Shown here: in pieces, positions 1 through 11,515 of the stretch
Layout: every line of letters begins with the position of its first letter
Numbering within the stretch: position 1 is the stretch's first letter
Origin: Candidula unifasciata
Lineage: Eukaryota; Mollusca; Gastropoda; Stylommatophora; Geomitridae
Direction: 5' to 3'
Assembly (NCBI GenBank): GCA_905116865.2
Contig: CAJHNH020008001.1
Span: 845,468-909,467 of the forward strand
Length of the DNA stretch: 64,000 bases
Position numbers and translations under genes: made by a program
Notes under the pieces: model-generated
What the model was told of the DNA's origin: nothing
The model's database searches: none
What the model saw: the letters and a program-made list of their open reading frames with translations, nothing else

Positions 1-525
1 GAAGAAACAGAGAAGAAGGTTGCAAGCGGCTTAAGGGTACTATATTTATCTATCATTTAGGGTGCAAATGGAGCTGTGAATTGTAATAGAATAAAAAACC
101 AATGACTGCCCTTTGTCCCTGTTATAATGAATAGGACCCGCAACCATATCACTTAAATTCGAATAAATACAAGGATCCATAAACAGATGGAAAAAAAAAA
201 AAAAAAAAAGGTCGCGTGGCATTTCAATCAAAACAAGGACAAAAAGACGAATGTGCTTTAGAGCTGTACTACAAAATATTGTAAACATCACAAAAAAATA
301 ATAGGTAGAGCATGCAAGTTTTCGGATGCATACCTAGACAGATCCTTGACGGTATGTTGAGGCTTTGGCAGTTTGATCGGTTTTGGGGAGGTATGGAAGG
401 GGAGGAGTACAGCAGTGATGGAGTTTGCATTCTACAATCAGCAGGAGAAGATCATCCATTGTGGAGGTATCTTTGTGTGATCCATCATAAAACTCTGAAG
501 CGCTAAGGCTGGTTTTGGGGTGGGG
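1..525. other. Unassigned sequence
   Basis: No gene or recognisable element is seen. A run of about 18 A lies near position 190 and a G-tract near 522. Short open frames here have no recognisable motifs. Confidence 0.5.
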
Positions 526-1018
526 GGGGGGGGAGACCTTGTGTGATTCCTGGGACCAATTAGAGCACTTTTAGGAGTATCCTTGTGCGATCTCTAGGGA
601 GAACTGGATCACGTTAAGTAGTATCCTTGTGCGATCCCTAGAAGTAACGAGAGCACAGATAGGAGTATCCTTGTGCGATCCCTAGGAGTACCGAGAGCAC
701 ATATATGAGCATCCTTGTGCGATCTTTAACAGGAGCTAGAGTATATATAGAAGTATCTGTGTGTGATCTCTGGAAGGAACTAGAGCACATATAGGAGTAT
801 CCTTGTGTGATGTCTAGGAGGAACTGGATCACAAATAGCAGTATCCTTGTGCGATCTCTAGGAATAATAACAGCACATATAGGAGCATCCATGTGCGATC
901 TCTAACAGGAACTAGAACACACATAGGAGTATCCTTGTGGGATTTCTAAGAGGAACTGGAGCACATATATAAGCATCCTTGCGTGATCTCTAACAGGAAC
1001 TATATAGGAGTATCCTTT
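526..1018. repeat. Degenerate 44-bp satellite, block 1
   Basis: Tandem units of about 43-44 bp carry the phrases AGGAGTATCCTTGTGCGAT and AGAGCACATATAGG. Units differ by many substitutions and small indels. The same unit recurs in a far more uniform block at 1858-2735, so this looks like an older, unhomogenised part of one array. Confidence 0.9.
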
Positions 1019-1020
1019 TT

Positions 1021-1596
1021 TTTTTAAAACTGGGTTAATATTGTATTCACAATTCTGGGCAGTTCAGTGTATTTGTATCTGTTTTCTTTAACATTTGCCA
1101 CACTGGCATGACAAAATAAAAACGTTTACACATCTTACACTACAGCTTTCAAGTTATGTCATCTCACAGGTTGGATAAAAAAGTTGGAATGTACAACCGT
1201 CAAGAACATTTTTAATACTGAATTTACAAATGACATTATTTGACAAAACCAAAATTTTAGATCTTCACTAAACCTGAAGAAATTATGATAAGCAAATGGA
1301 GACTGCTGTATAGTGTCTTTAAATTCATCAACAACAGTAGACAGACAGTGGCTCAAATTTACAAAAAGAAATCATAAGACAGAAAGAATGCTGTGGCTAC
1401 AAATTATCGATCACATGCAGTAAACTTTCTAGCTGTTAAATCTATTCTGTACATTTTCTGTTTCTGTTGATATGTCATTGTAATGTGCTTTCGAAGATAC
1501 AGATTCCTGCAGCAAATGCTCAACCATCGAAACCTTAACTTCTAAGATAAAAAAAAGAGAATATAAAAATGGAAGAATGAATGATGTAACCAACAA
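1021..1596. other. AT-rich spacer between satellite blocks
   Basis: This AT-rich stretch has no recognised gene or mobile element. Short open frames on the minus strand have no family signature. Confidence 0.5.
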
Positions 1597-1855
1597 CTCA
1601 CCACTAAAACATGAATGCTGCATTCACAACTAACATCTCACCACTAAAACATAAATGCTGCATCCATAACTAACATCTCATCACTAAAGTTTGAATACTG
1701 CATTCACAACCAACATCTCACCATTAAAATATGAACGCTGCATTCATAACTAACATCTCATCACTGAAGTATAAATGCTGTATTGACAACCAACATTTCA
1801 CCATTAAAATATGAACGCTGCATTCATAAACAACATCTCACCACTAAAACATGCA
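1597..1855. repeat. 40-bp tandem repeat
   Basis: About six units of roughly 40 bp share ATGAATGCTGCATTCACAAC and CATCTCACCACTAAAA. Units are diverged from each other. The array is embedded between the two blocks of the 44-bp satellite. Confidence 0.9.
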
Positions 1856-1857
1856 TA

Positions 1858-2735
1858 TGAATATAGGAGCATCTTTGTGCGACTCTACCAGGAACTACAG
1901 AACATAAATGAGTATACTTGTGGGATCTCAAGGAGGAACTGGAGCACATATATAAGTATCCGTAATGCAAATCTATATGAGGAACTAGAGCGCATTTAGG
2001 AGTATCCTTGTGTGATCTTTAACATGAAAAGGAGCACGTATAGGAGTATCCTTGTGCGATCTCTATTAGAGACTGTAGCACATATAGGAGTATCCTTGTG
2101 CGATCTCTATTAGAGACTGTAGCACATATAGGAGTATCCTTGTGCGATCTCTATTAGAGACTGTAGCACATATAGGAGTATCCTTGTGCGATCTCTATTA
2201 GAGACTGTAGCACATATAGGAGTATCCTTGTGTGATCTCTATTAGAGACTGTAGCACATATATGAGTATCCGTGGGCGATCTCTATTAGAGACTGTAGCA
2301 CATATAGGAGTATCCTTGTGAGATCTCTATTAGAGACTGTAGCACATATAGGAGTATCCTTGTGCGATCTCTATTAGAGACTGTAGCACATATAGGAGTA
2401 TCCTTGTGCGATCTCTATTAGAGACTGTAGCACATATAGGAGAATCCTTGTGCGATCTCTATTAGAGACTGTAGCACATATAGGAGAATCCTTGTGCGAT
2501 CTCTATTAGAGACTGTAGCACATATAGGAGTATCCTTGTGCGATCTCTATTAGAGACTGTAGCACATATATGAGTATCCGTGGGGCGATCTCTATTAGAG
2601 ACTGTAGCACATATAGGAGAATCCTTGTGAGATCTCTATTAGAGACTGTAGCACATATAGGAGTATCCCTGTGCGATCTCTGGGAGGAGGGTGTATCTTT
2701 TGTCGGGGTATCATTGTCTATAGAAATCCATAGCA
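1858..2735. repeat. Homogenised 44-bp satellite, block 2
   Basis: From about 2058 to 2690 there are 14 nearly identical units with an exact 44-bp step, apart from one 45-bp step near 2580. Each unit contains the short inverted repeat TCTCTA-T-TAGAGA followed by AGCACATATAGGAGTATCC. The flanking units at 1858-2057 and 2690-2735 are degenerate, as in block 1 at 526-1018. No coding or RNA-gene role is suggested by the sequence. Confidence 0.95.
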
Positions 2736-3138
2736 CTTATAAACGTATCATTGTATGTAAGTCAAAAGCACTCACGCAATAACCCCAACCTGTGCAGTTA
2801 TCATCTAACAACCAAACCAATTAAAAGAACATATGAAATAAAGCAGAACCAATCATTCAAAGGTTCTACGTTATGTTTGGATAAAAATAGCGGTGGAAAC
2901 AGCTAACGGTGGGCAACAACAGCAGATAACAATGATCATACGACTATGTTCAGACATCTTCTAGAGAGATCAGGAATGGAGTTAGATAAAGATGTGTATC
3001 TTTCTCACCTACGCTTAATGGTTTTTAGTTTACACTGAAGGTATACTAATAGATAGAGATAATAGAGACTTGGCAATAGTGGAAACACAGGAAGGGCTGA
3101 AAACGACAACTCCACGGAATAGTAAATCAAGCAAGTAG
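2736..3138. other. Unassigned sequence
   Basis: No gene, RNA or repeat could be recognised in this stretch. Confidence 0.45.
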
Positions 3139-3400
3139 GTTGAGTTGAGTCAAGAATTGGCATCACAGCACTCGGGGCATTCCCAGGCTTAGCTCCTTCC
3201 TCATTTTCAGCAATCAGCGCACAGTTCCAATACTGATGGTTCCGGTCTCAGTCTTGCTTTTCCTCTGAGTGTAGTGAGCCTGACCAGACCCTCTGGTTAC
3301 ACCCAGGTGCCTCATTCTCTTCAGGACATAATAATCCTTTTTCTCTACTGATTTCGTTGCTTGTTCTCAAAGGGCCCTGAACACATTTGCCTTGTATAAA
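3139..3400 (+). repeat. Dispersed repeat family C, forward copy
   Basis: The segment from GTTGAGTTGAGTCAAGAATT to about 3400 is closely matched at 45155-45425 and, in reverse orientation, at 3635-3850. Shared blocks include TTCCAATACTGATGGT, GCCTTTCCTCTGAGTG-like text and CACCCAGGTGCCTCATTCT. The class is unknown. No open frame is conserved between copies. Confidence 0.85.
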
Positions 3401-3634
3401 GCAAGTATTACGTCGGCAAAGAAAATTTTTTTGATATAAATTTACAATCTAGAAATGACGCAATTAACAACAAAAGTAATCTTAATTAGACACACACAAA
3501 TCATTTAGCGAGGATGCGGGTTTCCTAAAAAAGTAGCTCACAATCCAGAGGCAGCATAAAACATGACGTTAGATTCTTGAACGTAGATGGGAAAAAATAT
3601 AAGGCAGGTAACGAAGTCAAAAAAGAAACAAGAT

Positions 3635-3850
3635 TATAACGGCACGGAGAGAGTGACGCACCTGGGTGTAACTAGAGGGTCTGGCTGGATCACTACACTA
3701 GGAAGAACGTGCAAGACGACATATGGCCAGTTTACAACCGGTACCATTAGTACTAGAACTATGCGTTGGCTGCTGAAGACGAGGACGAAGGGCACATGGA
3801 ACGCCTCGAATGCTGTGATGTCAATTCTTGACATTGACATTTCTGCAATG
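3635..3850 (-). repeat. Dispersed repeat family C, inverted copy
   Basis: Read on the minus strand this matches the copy at 3139-3400, for example CACCTGGGTGTAACTAGAGG against its complement there. The two copies form an inverted pair about 235 bp apart. An open frame of about 107 codons crosses this copy on the plus strand. It does not look like a gene because it reads through repeat DNA. Confidence 0.8.
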
Positions 3851-3907
3851 AGTTTATGTCGACGAGGTTGTAGTACACAGGGGAAAAAAATCCATCATCA
3901 GTATAAC

Positions 3908-4628
3908 TAGGGCTGTACCGAATATTCGCTTCGGGGCCGAATAGTGGACCTACTAACTATCCGGTATTCGGTCGAATACTTGCGGCCGGGCTGAATACGA
4001 ATAGTGGTTACCTTACACCCATTTCTGCATACACTGCGATAGACTGAAATAAATCTCTCATTAACACAACAGTTGCTGTTGCGTAAGTATGTATTAGAGG
4101 GAGCAAGTGCGACCCGGTACAGCATCCAGTTTTAACACATATCTGTGAGCCCTGGACAAACGGTAGGCAGGCCGAACAATTTCTTGAGAACTTAGAGATG
4201 TGGTTTTACAGAACAATGCTTAAAATACCTTGGACAGCCCAAAAAAAGCAACCAAGAGGTTTTGAAAGAAACGGGATCCCGAAGAGAACTAATCACAGAC
4301 ATCACAAAGAGACAGTCATTATGTTTCGCCCATGTTATGAGAAGAGGGAAAATAGAACATGTTGTGACCACTGGACAGATCTGTGGAAGGAGGGATAGAG
4401 GAAAACAACGAAAGACGATTTTTGACAGTCTTGTTGCATAGCATGGAGGTGTGTCAGCACACGAACTAATACACGCTGCAGGAGATCGCAAATTGTGACA
4501 AGGCCCACGCCAGTCGGCAAGGCACCTGATGATGATAATACACTATTCGTATTCGTATTCGGCCGAATAGTTGGTCCCGTTATTTGTAATCGGCCGAATA
4601 GTGAAAGTCCCTATTCGGTACAGCCCTA
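3908..4628 (+). mobile_element. Non-autonomous hAT-type transposon, complete
   Basis: The 721-bp element has perfect 17-bp terminal inverted repeats, TAGGGCTGTACCGAATA at the left end and TATTCGGTACAGCCCTA at the right. It is flanked by a perfect 8-bp duplication AGTATAAC at 3900-3907 and 4629-4636. An 8-bp TSD with short TIRs is the hAT superfamily signature. Subterminal zones are packed with CCGAATA/TATTCGG motifs on both strands, which would be candidate transposase binding sites. No transposase is encoded. The interior (about 4190-4512) is a LINE 3' end. A related, inverted copy lies at 58070-59152. Confidence 0.93.
4190..4512 (+). mobile_element. LINE 3'-end fragment inside the hAT element
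   Basis: Translation shows the C-terminal tail of a non-LTR retrotransposon ORF2: an EMWFYRTMLKIPWTA-like stretch (DVVLQKN in its sister at 9971), then an HVMRRGKIEHVVTTGQI-like frame, with frameshifts and a stop. The 3' end CGGCAAGGCACCTGATGATGATAA matches the end of the copy at 9971-10330. It is 5'-truncated. No TSD was found around it, so it may have been captured by the hAT element rather than inserted later. Confidence 0.8.
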
Positions 4629-4636
4629 AGTATAAC

Positions 4637-5278
4637 ACATTGTTACCGAAGACAAGATTGTTCAGTCAGGTGTATATCGATTACTGAATTGAACACTAGT
4701 AAGACGACACAGTTCATATAGTTATGGTTTATAGTTTACACAACGGAACAACATCATGGCAAAAGGGTAGTAACCCATAAGTGCTTCGTTCTACTTCTAA
4801 CAAGCCTAAGTCGTAAGAATCTCAGCGCACTGCACGAACTCCGTAGCACCGAAGGACAATCAATCAATTTGGGAAAAGTGGACCTTAACAACTAAACTCG
4901 AGAAGAAGATACAAACATTGGAAATAAGATATTTTAGAGTAATTCTCGGCATATCCTACAGGAACAACATTACAAATTACGGGGATCGCCATAATTACAT
5001 AGCACACTGTTAACAATGAATTTATTTTACCTACTTTGAAAAGACGGAAACTGCGATGGTGCTGCCACATATTGAGATCTAACGGTCTCTGAAAAACACG
5101 GGGCCTGATAGAGGGAAAGAAGAGAAGAGGCAAAACAAGAATAAACTTGACTGAATGGGCAGGGACTTAGGCATGCTACCACGAAGTTCATTAGGTCTGA
5201 ATGTAAAAAAAAGAGGGAGATGATCAGACGGTCAACAGCAACTGGTTACCCAACGACATAAGAAGATGACTGATTGAA
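4637..5278. other. Unassigned sequence
   Basis: No gene or element is recognised between the hAT element and the microsatellite. Confidence 0.45.
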
Positions 5279-5716
<438 letters not shown>

Positions 5717-5750
5717 AATAGAACCTAGTTACCTGTGTACCAGTCTGCTT

Positions 5751-5978
5751 GTTTGTTTGTTTGTTTGTTTTAGTATCCAGAAGCCATGAGTTGTTTACCC
5801 TTAGGCTCGGTATTATGGATATCACAACCTTTCGGCCTTGATTCCATTATAAATACCATAAATCTGGGAGAAAATGTGTTCTTTCCTGCCTACCCATGGG
5901 ATTGAACCCGGACCACAAGGAGTACGTCACCCGGTCTCCGCGATATCCGGTTTAGCCAATTCCGCTAGAGAGCCGGGC
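5751..5978 (-). mobile_element. tRNA-derived SINE (family A), complete, with TSD
   Basis: On the minus strand the head shows a polymerase III A box TAGCGGAATTGG (5957-5968) and B box GGTTCAATCCC (5898-5908), as expected for a tRNA-derived promoter. The 3' end on this strand is an (AAAC)n tail, seen as (GTTT)n at 5751-5770. A perfect 13-bp TSD TACCAGTCTGCTT sits at 5738-5750 and 5979-5991. Two sister copies lie at 20148-20357 and 26576-26798, each with its own TSD. The TSD and tail point to LINE-mediated retroposition. It is not a functional tRNA gene, because the head is followed by a body shared between copies. Confidence 0.95.
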
Positions 5979-5991
5979 TACCAGTCTGCTT

Positions 5992-6639
5992 ACCCATCGA
6001 AACCCACCGAAAGCAAGCTGTTAGTTTAGCCACCCGGCCGACTGCCTCACCATCCACCCATAACGCAGTCTCTGTCATTTGCCTACATACTCAACCACCT
6101 GTCTTGCGTCTCTGCCTGTCTTTACACGGGAAACGGAGAAAAAATGCTCTTAATGTCCAACACACAAAAAGTACCTTGTTAAACAGGTCAGAAAGGAAAA
6201 GATGAATCGTGAGATAAGAGCATAATTGTAACAACTCAGACCCGATTCCGGCTAAGGCGAACGTGCCACGCTATCAGTTCCGTCCAACGAGTGAAATGCT
6301 ACAGACTCTGCAACCTAAAGAAGCTAACGATGGGACAAGTGCACTTTATTTTTAATGGGTCAGAAATTGGGCACGCATGTTTGTCTTACAGTCGACCCAT
6401 CCAAGAAATTGTCCATGTGTTATATTTCCGTTACATTTGAGCAGAGGCTGCAACAGACATTTCCTGGGATTACCTCATCCTGGTCGGTTGTTCGGTGTGA
6501 CAGGGAAGGTTTACTCGGACAATAAATATGTCGGTCATAAGAGACAAATATCGCAACCATGCTGTGCATAAATCAGCCACTATCATTTGTATGTAACGTA
6601 ACACTGACAGACTGATTACAGTGTCAAGTTTTAATCCAT
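5992..6639. other. Unassigned sequence
   Basis: No gene or known element is recognised. An open frame at 6377-6571 has no recognisable motif. Confidence 0.45.
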
Positions 6640-6773
6640 GTGTGCGCTCGCGCGCGCGTGTGTGTGTAGATAGGTGGGCGTATATGGGTAGGTGTGTGTA
6701 TGGGGGTAGGTATGTGTAGGTGGGGACGTATGTGTGTATGTGGGTAGGTGTTTGTATATGTTAAAGAGAGTGA

Positions 6774-6850
<77 letters not shown>
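6640..6850. repeat. GT-rich tract followed by (GA)n microsatellite
   Basis: A GT/GTAGG-rich stretch (6640-6770) passes into an almost pure (GA)n run (6775-6850). Serine- and leucine-rich open frames across it are products of the repeat. Confidence 0.95.
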
Positions 6851-6854
<4 letters not shown>

Positions 6855-7574
6855 GTGTGTGATATAATGAGCTATTTTTGCCAGTGTTTATGAATATATC
6901 TTCATCTTCGTTACGTAACTGGCGCAGAGTACACATGAGAAACAAAAAAAAAAAAGTTGATCTGAGCTGAGTTAACATTCGACATCAGAGGATTCGCAAC
7001 ATTCACACAAACGCGCTGCCCTTGTCATCCGCAGTCATTGAGTTCTAATTCCGGCAGGTAAGTGAAGTAAGGCAGAGGGCATGTTTAAACCACTAGCGCA
7101 CAGAGAATGTAGTACAAAACCCATATATTTTGTTTTTATAGAATACTCTGTACTCGATGGGTGGTATAGCCAACATCACAAGGGACACTTTTACTTCCCA
7201 GTATATTGTCCTTCTACCTTAGGATATAAAGTTTGCCAGAGAGATCGCCAGACTTCTCTATCTGCAGTTTTCTTTTTAGCTTTGTTCCATCCCAGTCCTC
7301 TGTTAGTCAAAGACTGTCGGACGTTGTCTCCCCAGTGAACTCCGGGTGGTCCTGGAGGTCTGGTTACCTGGTTCTTGGCCTCACATGCCTGTCGTGGTAG
7401 CCGATTCTCCGCCATTCTACATACATGTAACTGTAACGTCTGGGTTTTAGGATCACAAAGTATTGTCCCGTTTAGGAGTTAAAAGATAACATTCAAATTC
7501 TCAGTCATCAGCTGTTATACCAATGTTAATCTTATTTATACTGCTATTTGATCTTCAGCCGTTGAAACTTTCCT
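6851..7574. other. Unassigned sequence
   Basis: No gene or element is recognised. Small open frames at 7081-7338 (+) and 7191-7415 (-) overlap each other and lack any motif. Confidence 0.4.
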
Positions 7575-8440
7575 GAACATGATTGACTGACAAACACGTC
7601 TTTGCAGCTGATCACACATGTGCTCAATCATACTGTCTGCAAAAACGGATGGCCAGGGAGTGTTTGAATGGTATTGACAGCCAGGCATGGTGTGCTCAAC
7701 CCTGCAGAATGGGGTCTGGCGTTGTCATGTTGAAAAACAGATATATGCTGGCATCCTTAAATGAAAGGACATATGGTAGAAGAATTCCACTGACGTATCG
7801 TTGCGCATTCAAGCTTTCTTAAATGTGCACCAACTGACTTCTTCCGGTGTAACTGATTATTCCCAACACTATTACATCTCCACCACCGTGCTGCAGATCT
7901 TCATCAACACAGTTTGGGGCTAATCCTTCATTTCGCCTACGGTAGACCCTATGCCGTCTATCATGCAACAAAAAAGCAAGATTCGTCACTGAACCTGACA
8001 AATCTCCATTGACTGTCACCTGCTCAAAGACGATGCCGGTTGGCCCAAAGAAGTCGACTTTGGCGATGGCGACGTGTGTGGACAGGTCCTCGGTGTGGTC
8101 GTCAGGCCCAAAGTCCAGCGTCATGCAATTTGTCCTGAACAGGTTGATCAGACACATGATATCCTGGAGGCAATGCCTGCGCAGTTGAGAAACCTGCTCT
8201 AAACCTGTTTCTGAGGTGAAGAAGCTGAATAAAGCTATTCTTTGCTGCTTTCGTCACTCTGGGTCATTCAATGCGATGTCGGTCTTCATCTGAACTAGCC
8301 TCTTGGAACCGGTGCCAAAGTCGACTGATAGTACTCTGATGCACGTTTAGACGCCTGGCAACATCGTATTGACTTTCATTCTTTCTGCAATTGGCCGACA
8401 GCAATATTTCTTAAATGTATAGATAGAGGCGACATTCATG
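7575..8440 (-). pseudogene. Tc1/mariner-type transposase, decayed
   Basis: Reading the minus strand from about 8440 to 7575 across several frames gives the order of a Tc1-family transposase. First comes a helix-turn-helix-like stretch ending in NVHQSTISRLW-type text. Next is RFSDES (about 7980-8000), which carries the first catalytic Asp. Then come VYRRRNEGLAP and GGGDVIVLGIISYTGRSQL (within 7819-7980), then FQHDNARPHSAG (about 7701-7736) with the second Asp, then an IEHM-like stretch with the final acidic residue. In life such an enzyme cuts and pastes its own element between TA dinucleotides. Multiple frameshifts and in-frame stops break the frame, so it cannot be made. No terminal inverted repeats were identified on either side. 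The family call is strong, the subfamily open. Confidence 0.92.
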
Positions 8441-9696
8441 ACTGCTTGAAAATGAACTGAATGTTTTGGTGTAGCATTATCCTTTTATACGGTTTCAATT
8501 GTGAAGGCTCTGAATAGTGTTCACCCTGTTGTTTTTTCGTGTCCGCATCATGCGCTATGCTCAGAAATATAGTTTTGAACACAATTGACCACTGTTAACT
8601 ATTACAAAAATCCGCATAATTGAAGCCCACATGTCCACTGAAAACGGAAAAACATATTTGAGCCTGCTTTTAACATACCCGAGTGCGATTTTTTTATTTA
8701 CTATCTAATAAAAACGCGCCATCGGATAACTATGCGTTTCTATTTTTGAACAGCAAACAAAGAGAAATTCAGCAGCTTTAAAAAAAAAAAAAAAAAACAA
8801 TTACCTCAATACGGCAAAGCACAAGAACAAGAGGGGATTAGGCATGTTTTTTATATACTATGATGCGTTTCAGAAGTTTTGCTCTCACATTTTAACAAAT
8901 ATCTCGAAAATTACTGTATGGATCAAAAGAAATTCTTATCCGTGGCTTTAAATTTTCCATGTCCTTATGATTTAGTAGTTTACAATTGCACAGCCACTGC
9001 TGTGTTCTTGAATAAGCGAATTTCTGCGATCTTTGAAAAATAATTTGTGTATTCCTAAAAATATAATATACAGTAACTGACAAACACGTGGGGATTGTTT
9101 GGAAATCAGCACAGGTGTGAAGCGATGCATTGTGATTGTTTTGACAACCTATCCAGCATACAAGAACAATCCATATCACAAAAGGCTAATGTTGGAGATG
9201 AGTTACAGATGTTAAAAGTTGGGCACGAATTTTGGAACGGAATATAACAGTTAAACTGCGACACAACAATTCAATTGGACATTAAACTTACCTTCCCATA
9301 TTGGTCTCAGTTTTGCATAGGGTTGTATCAGACAGCACCATCCAAACACAGAGCGGAAATACTCCCACATACACTGGTGACTGCATGACAGAAATGGCAG
9401 GCACGACTGCACGTAGGCGATATTAGAATGTACACAAGGGTGAGAAACGCATTGGTATAAACTCCAAGAAATTGCCACTTGGAAATGCCTTCACAGAAAT
9501 GTATACACAGTTCTACTGAACTCTGCAACTATCATGGTTTAGCGAAACACGGTATGTTAGATTTTATCGTCCTCATTCAAAGAAGCCTCTAGATTATCAT
9601 ACTGTGAGCCCTAACGAACACACTCTTAATGTATGTCTACAAGGAAATAAATACACACAATATTAAGTAGAACCAATAAACAGATATATATATATA
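8441..9696. other. Unassigned sequence
   Basis: The part nearest 8440 may be the non-coding end of the Tc1-type element, but no inverted repeat was found. An A-run lies near 8780. Minus-strand open frames at 8892-9179 and 9251-9528 have no recognisable domains. Confidence 0.4.
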
Positions 9697-9951
9697 TTCT
9701 CTGTTAGCTAATTGCGTATTATTTACAGGACGTTGCAGAACCTACCCTAGTATTTGAGGTTATAGTGGTTTTTCTTGGCAAGCTTTTACGGTTTACAGTT
9801 TGTCATTGCTTTCTAACGGTCGGCTCTTAATACCACTGTTAAAACTAACGCAAGACGGTCTGCTATCAAATCGCCTGCTGCTGGAATCAAACCCGGCACC
9901 ACGGCATTACGAAGCGCGTTCGCAACGCCTAAGCCACAGACGCCGACACAT
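9697..9951 (-). mobile_element. tRNA-derived SINE (family F)
   Basis: On the minus strand the head has A box TGGCTTAGGCG and B box GGTTTGATTCC. The shared body follows (CTTCGTAATGCC before the B box, then GGCAAAC/TTGCCTAG-like text), ending near GTCCTGTAAATAATACGCAA. The 5' head abuts the TSD of the LINE fragment at 9971. Confidence 0.88.
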
Positions 9952-9970
9952 ACTCTGTATTTTAACACAT

Positions 9971-10330
9971 GGCCTTAGAGATGTGGTTTTACAGAAGAAT
10001 GCTTTGAATACCTTGGACAGCCAAAAAGAGCAACCAAGAGGTTTTGAAAGAGGCGGGAGCCCGATGACAACTTTTCACAGACATCAGAAGGAAACAGTCA
10101 TCCTTTTTCGGCCATGTTATGAGAAGAGGGAAAATAGAACATGTTGTGACCACTGGGCAGATCTGTGGAAGGAGGGATAGAGGAAGACAACGAGAGAAGA
10201 TTCTTGACAATCTTGTTGCATGGCATGGAGGTGTGTCGGCACACGAACTGATACATACTGCAGAAGATCGTGGATTATGGAGAGGCATGATCGTCCACGT
10301 CAGTCGGCAAGGCACCTGATGTTGATGATG
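9971..10330 (+). mobile_element. 5'-truncated LINE with 12-bp TSD
   Basis: Translation gives the extreme C-terminus of a non-LTR ORF2: GRRDRGRQREKILDNLVAW followed by HGGVSAHELIHTAEDRGLWR and MIVHVSRQGT, then stops and a GATGTTGATGATG tail. The fragment is bracketed by a perfect 12-bp duplication ATTTTAACACAT at 9959-9970 and 10331-10342, so it is a genuine insertion. It begins deep in ORF2, which is typical 5' truncation. One frameshift separates the two coding parts. Confidence 0.92.
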
Positions 10331-10342
10331 ATTTTAACACAT

Positions 10343-11515
10343 ATAACACAGACACGCTGGTGAACATTGACATATAAACCCGCAAAAACGCTACTTGTGA
10401 CACCAAACTAGTCACCCAATCTATCAACTACAACGAAGGCTGGCCGTAATATCTATCTATCCCTGTCTGACTCATTTTAATTTACCAGGACAGTGTTTAT
10501 GTCGTCCAAGTTTTGTTGGTTTTATCTTCCCACTTCCATGGTTGCTGTACTTGTACAGTGGGAATTCTGTCACATCACTGTACCTGAGTAACTAGTATTT
10601 TTGTACCTATTAATTAACACTTGTAAAATATTTGTGTATTTTGTTTTAAAAAATCAAGCATTTGTATACACCATGTGAGTTTAAGTCAGTATAGGCTATT
10701 GTATCAATAAGAAATACAAGCAAACTTTTATATAGAAATGCTAAAAGGTATGTTCTTCATCTCTAAGTCTAAATGTTTTTCTCCGGACACAGTGATTCTT
10801 ACAGCAAGGGGCAGACAACTTAAAAGGTAGCAAGAATATATTTCATAAACGCAAAACACATTTAACAGTTTCAGACATTATTTACACACTGTGGGCGGCT
10901 GTAGCGTGGGCTTTGTGAAGGTGCTTCATAATTCTGAAATACTCGGCTCGATTTCAGCTGCTGGCAATTTGACAACAGACCAATTTATATTTAGTTTTTA
11001 ATACTTGCCATGAAAGCGCTGACCGTTGAGTGGCAATGACAAACTACTGAATGCAATTTTGCCCTGTTAAAATTCAAAAAAGTAATTAAAAAAAAAATTG
11101 TTGGGTTGGTTTTGCAACGCATTGGTCGGACATACTGGTTGACATCTGGAACTTGAAAAAAAAGAACACAATGAAACCACGGTATGCGCAGATGTTGAGA
11201 TCCAATAGAGTAATAACTAACGCCCGACCAGCCAGCACCGAAGAAGCGAAAAAACAACCTACACAGTGCTCCCATGAAGTATCACAATTAACACAGAGAT
11301 GGTACTAACCCACACAACAATAAAGGAAGCTATCGTAACACTCGTAATGATTTGCACAACACCAGTGACAAGGTGGATTGTTTGGTTCCTTGCTGATTGT
11401 CTCCTCTTTTAGATACTGACAGGAGATTATGAAGTATCACCTGAAAGGAAACAAAATCAGGTGTTAGAAATGTGTAAGCTGTTTTAGAGATATACATTTC
11501 AAGCTATACTTAGAA
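10343..11515. other. Unassigned AT-rich sequence
   Basis: No gene or mobile element is recognised. A minus-strand open frame at 10991-11275 has no motif. Confidence 0.45.

Noticed and set aside
2057..2690. Regular 44-bp repeats resembling a CRISPR array
   Set aside because: The whole 44-bp unit repeats with no unique spacers, the context is animal DNA, and no cas genes exist.
3587..3910. 107-codon frame as a gene
   Set aside because: It runs through an inverted copy of dispersed repeat C and ends at the hAT TSD.
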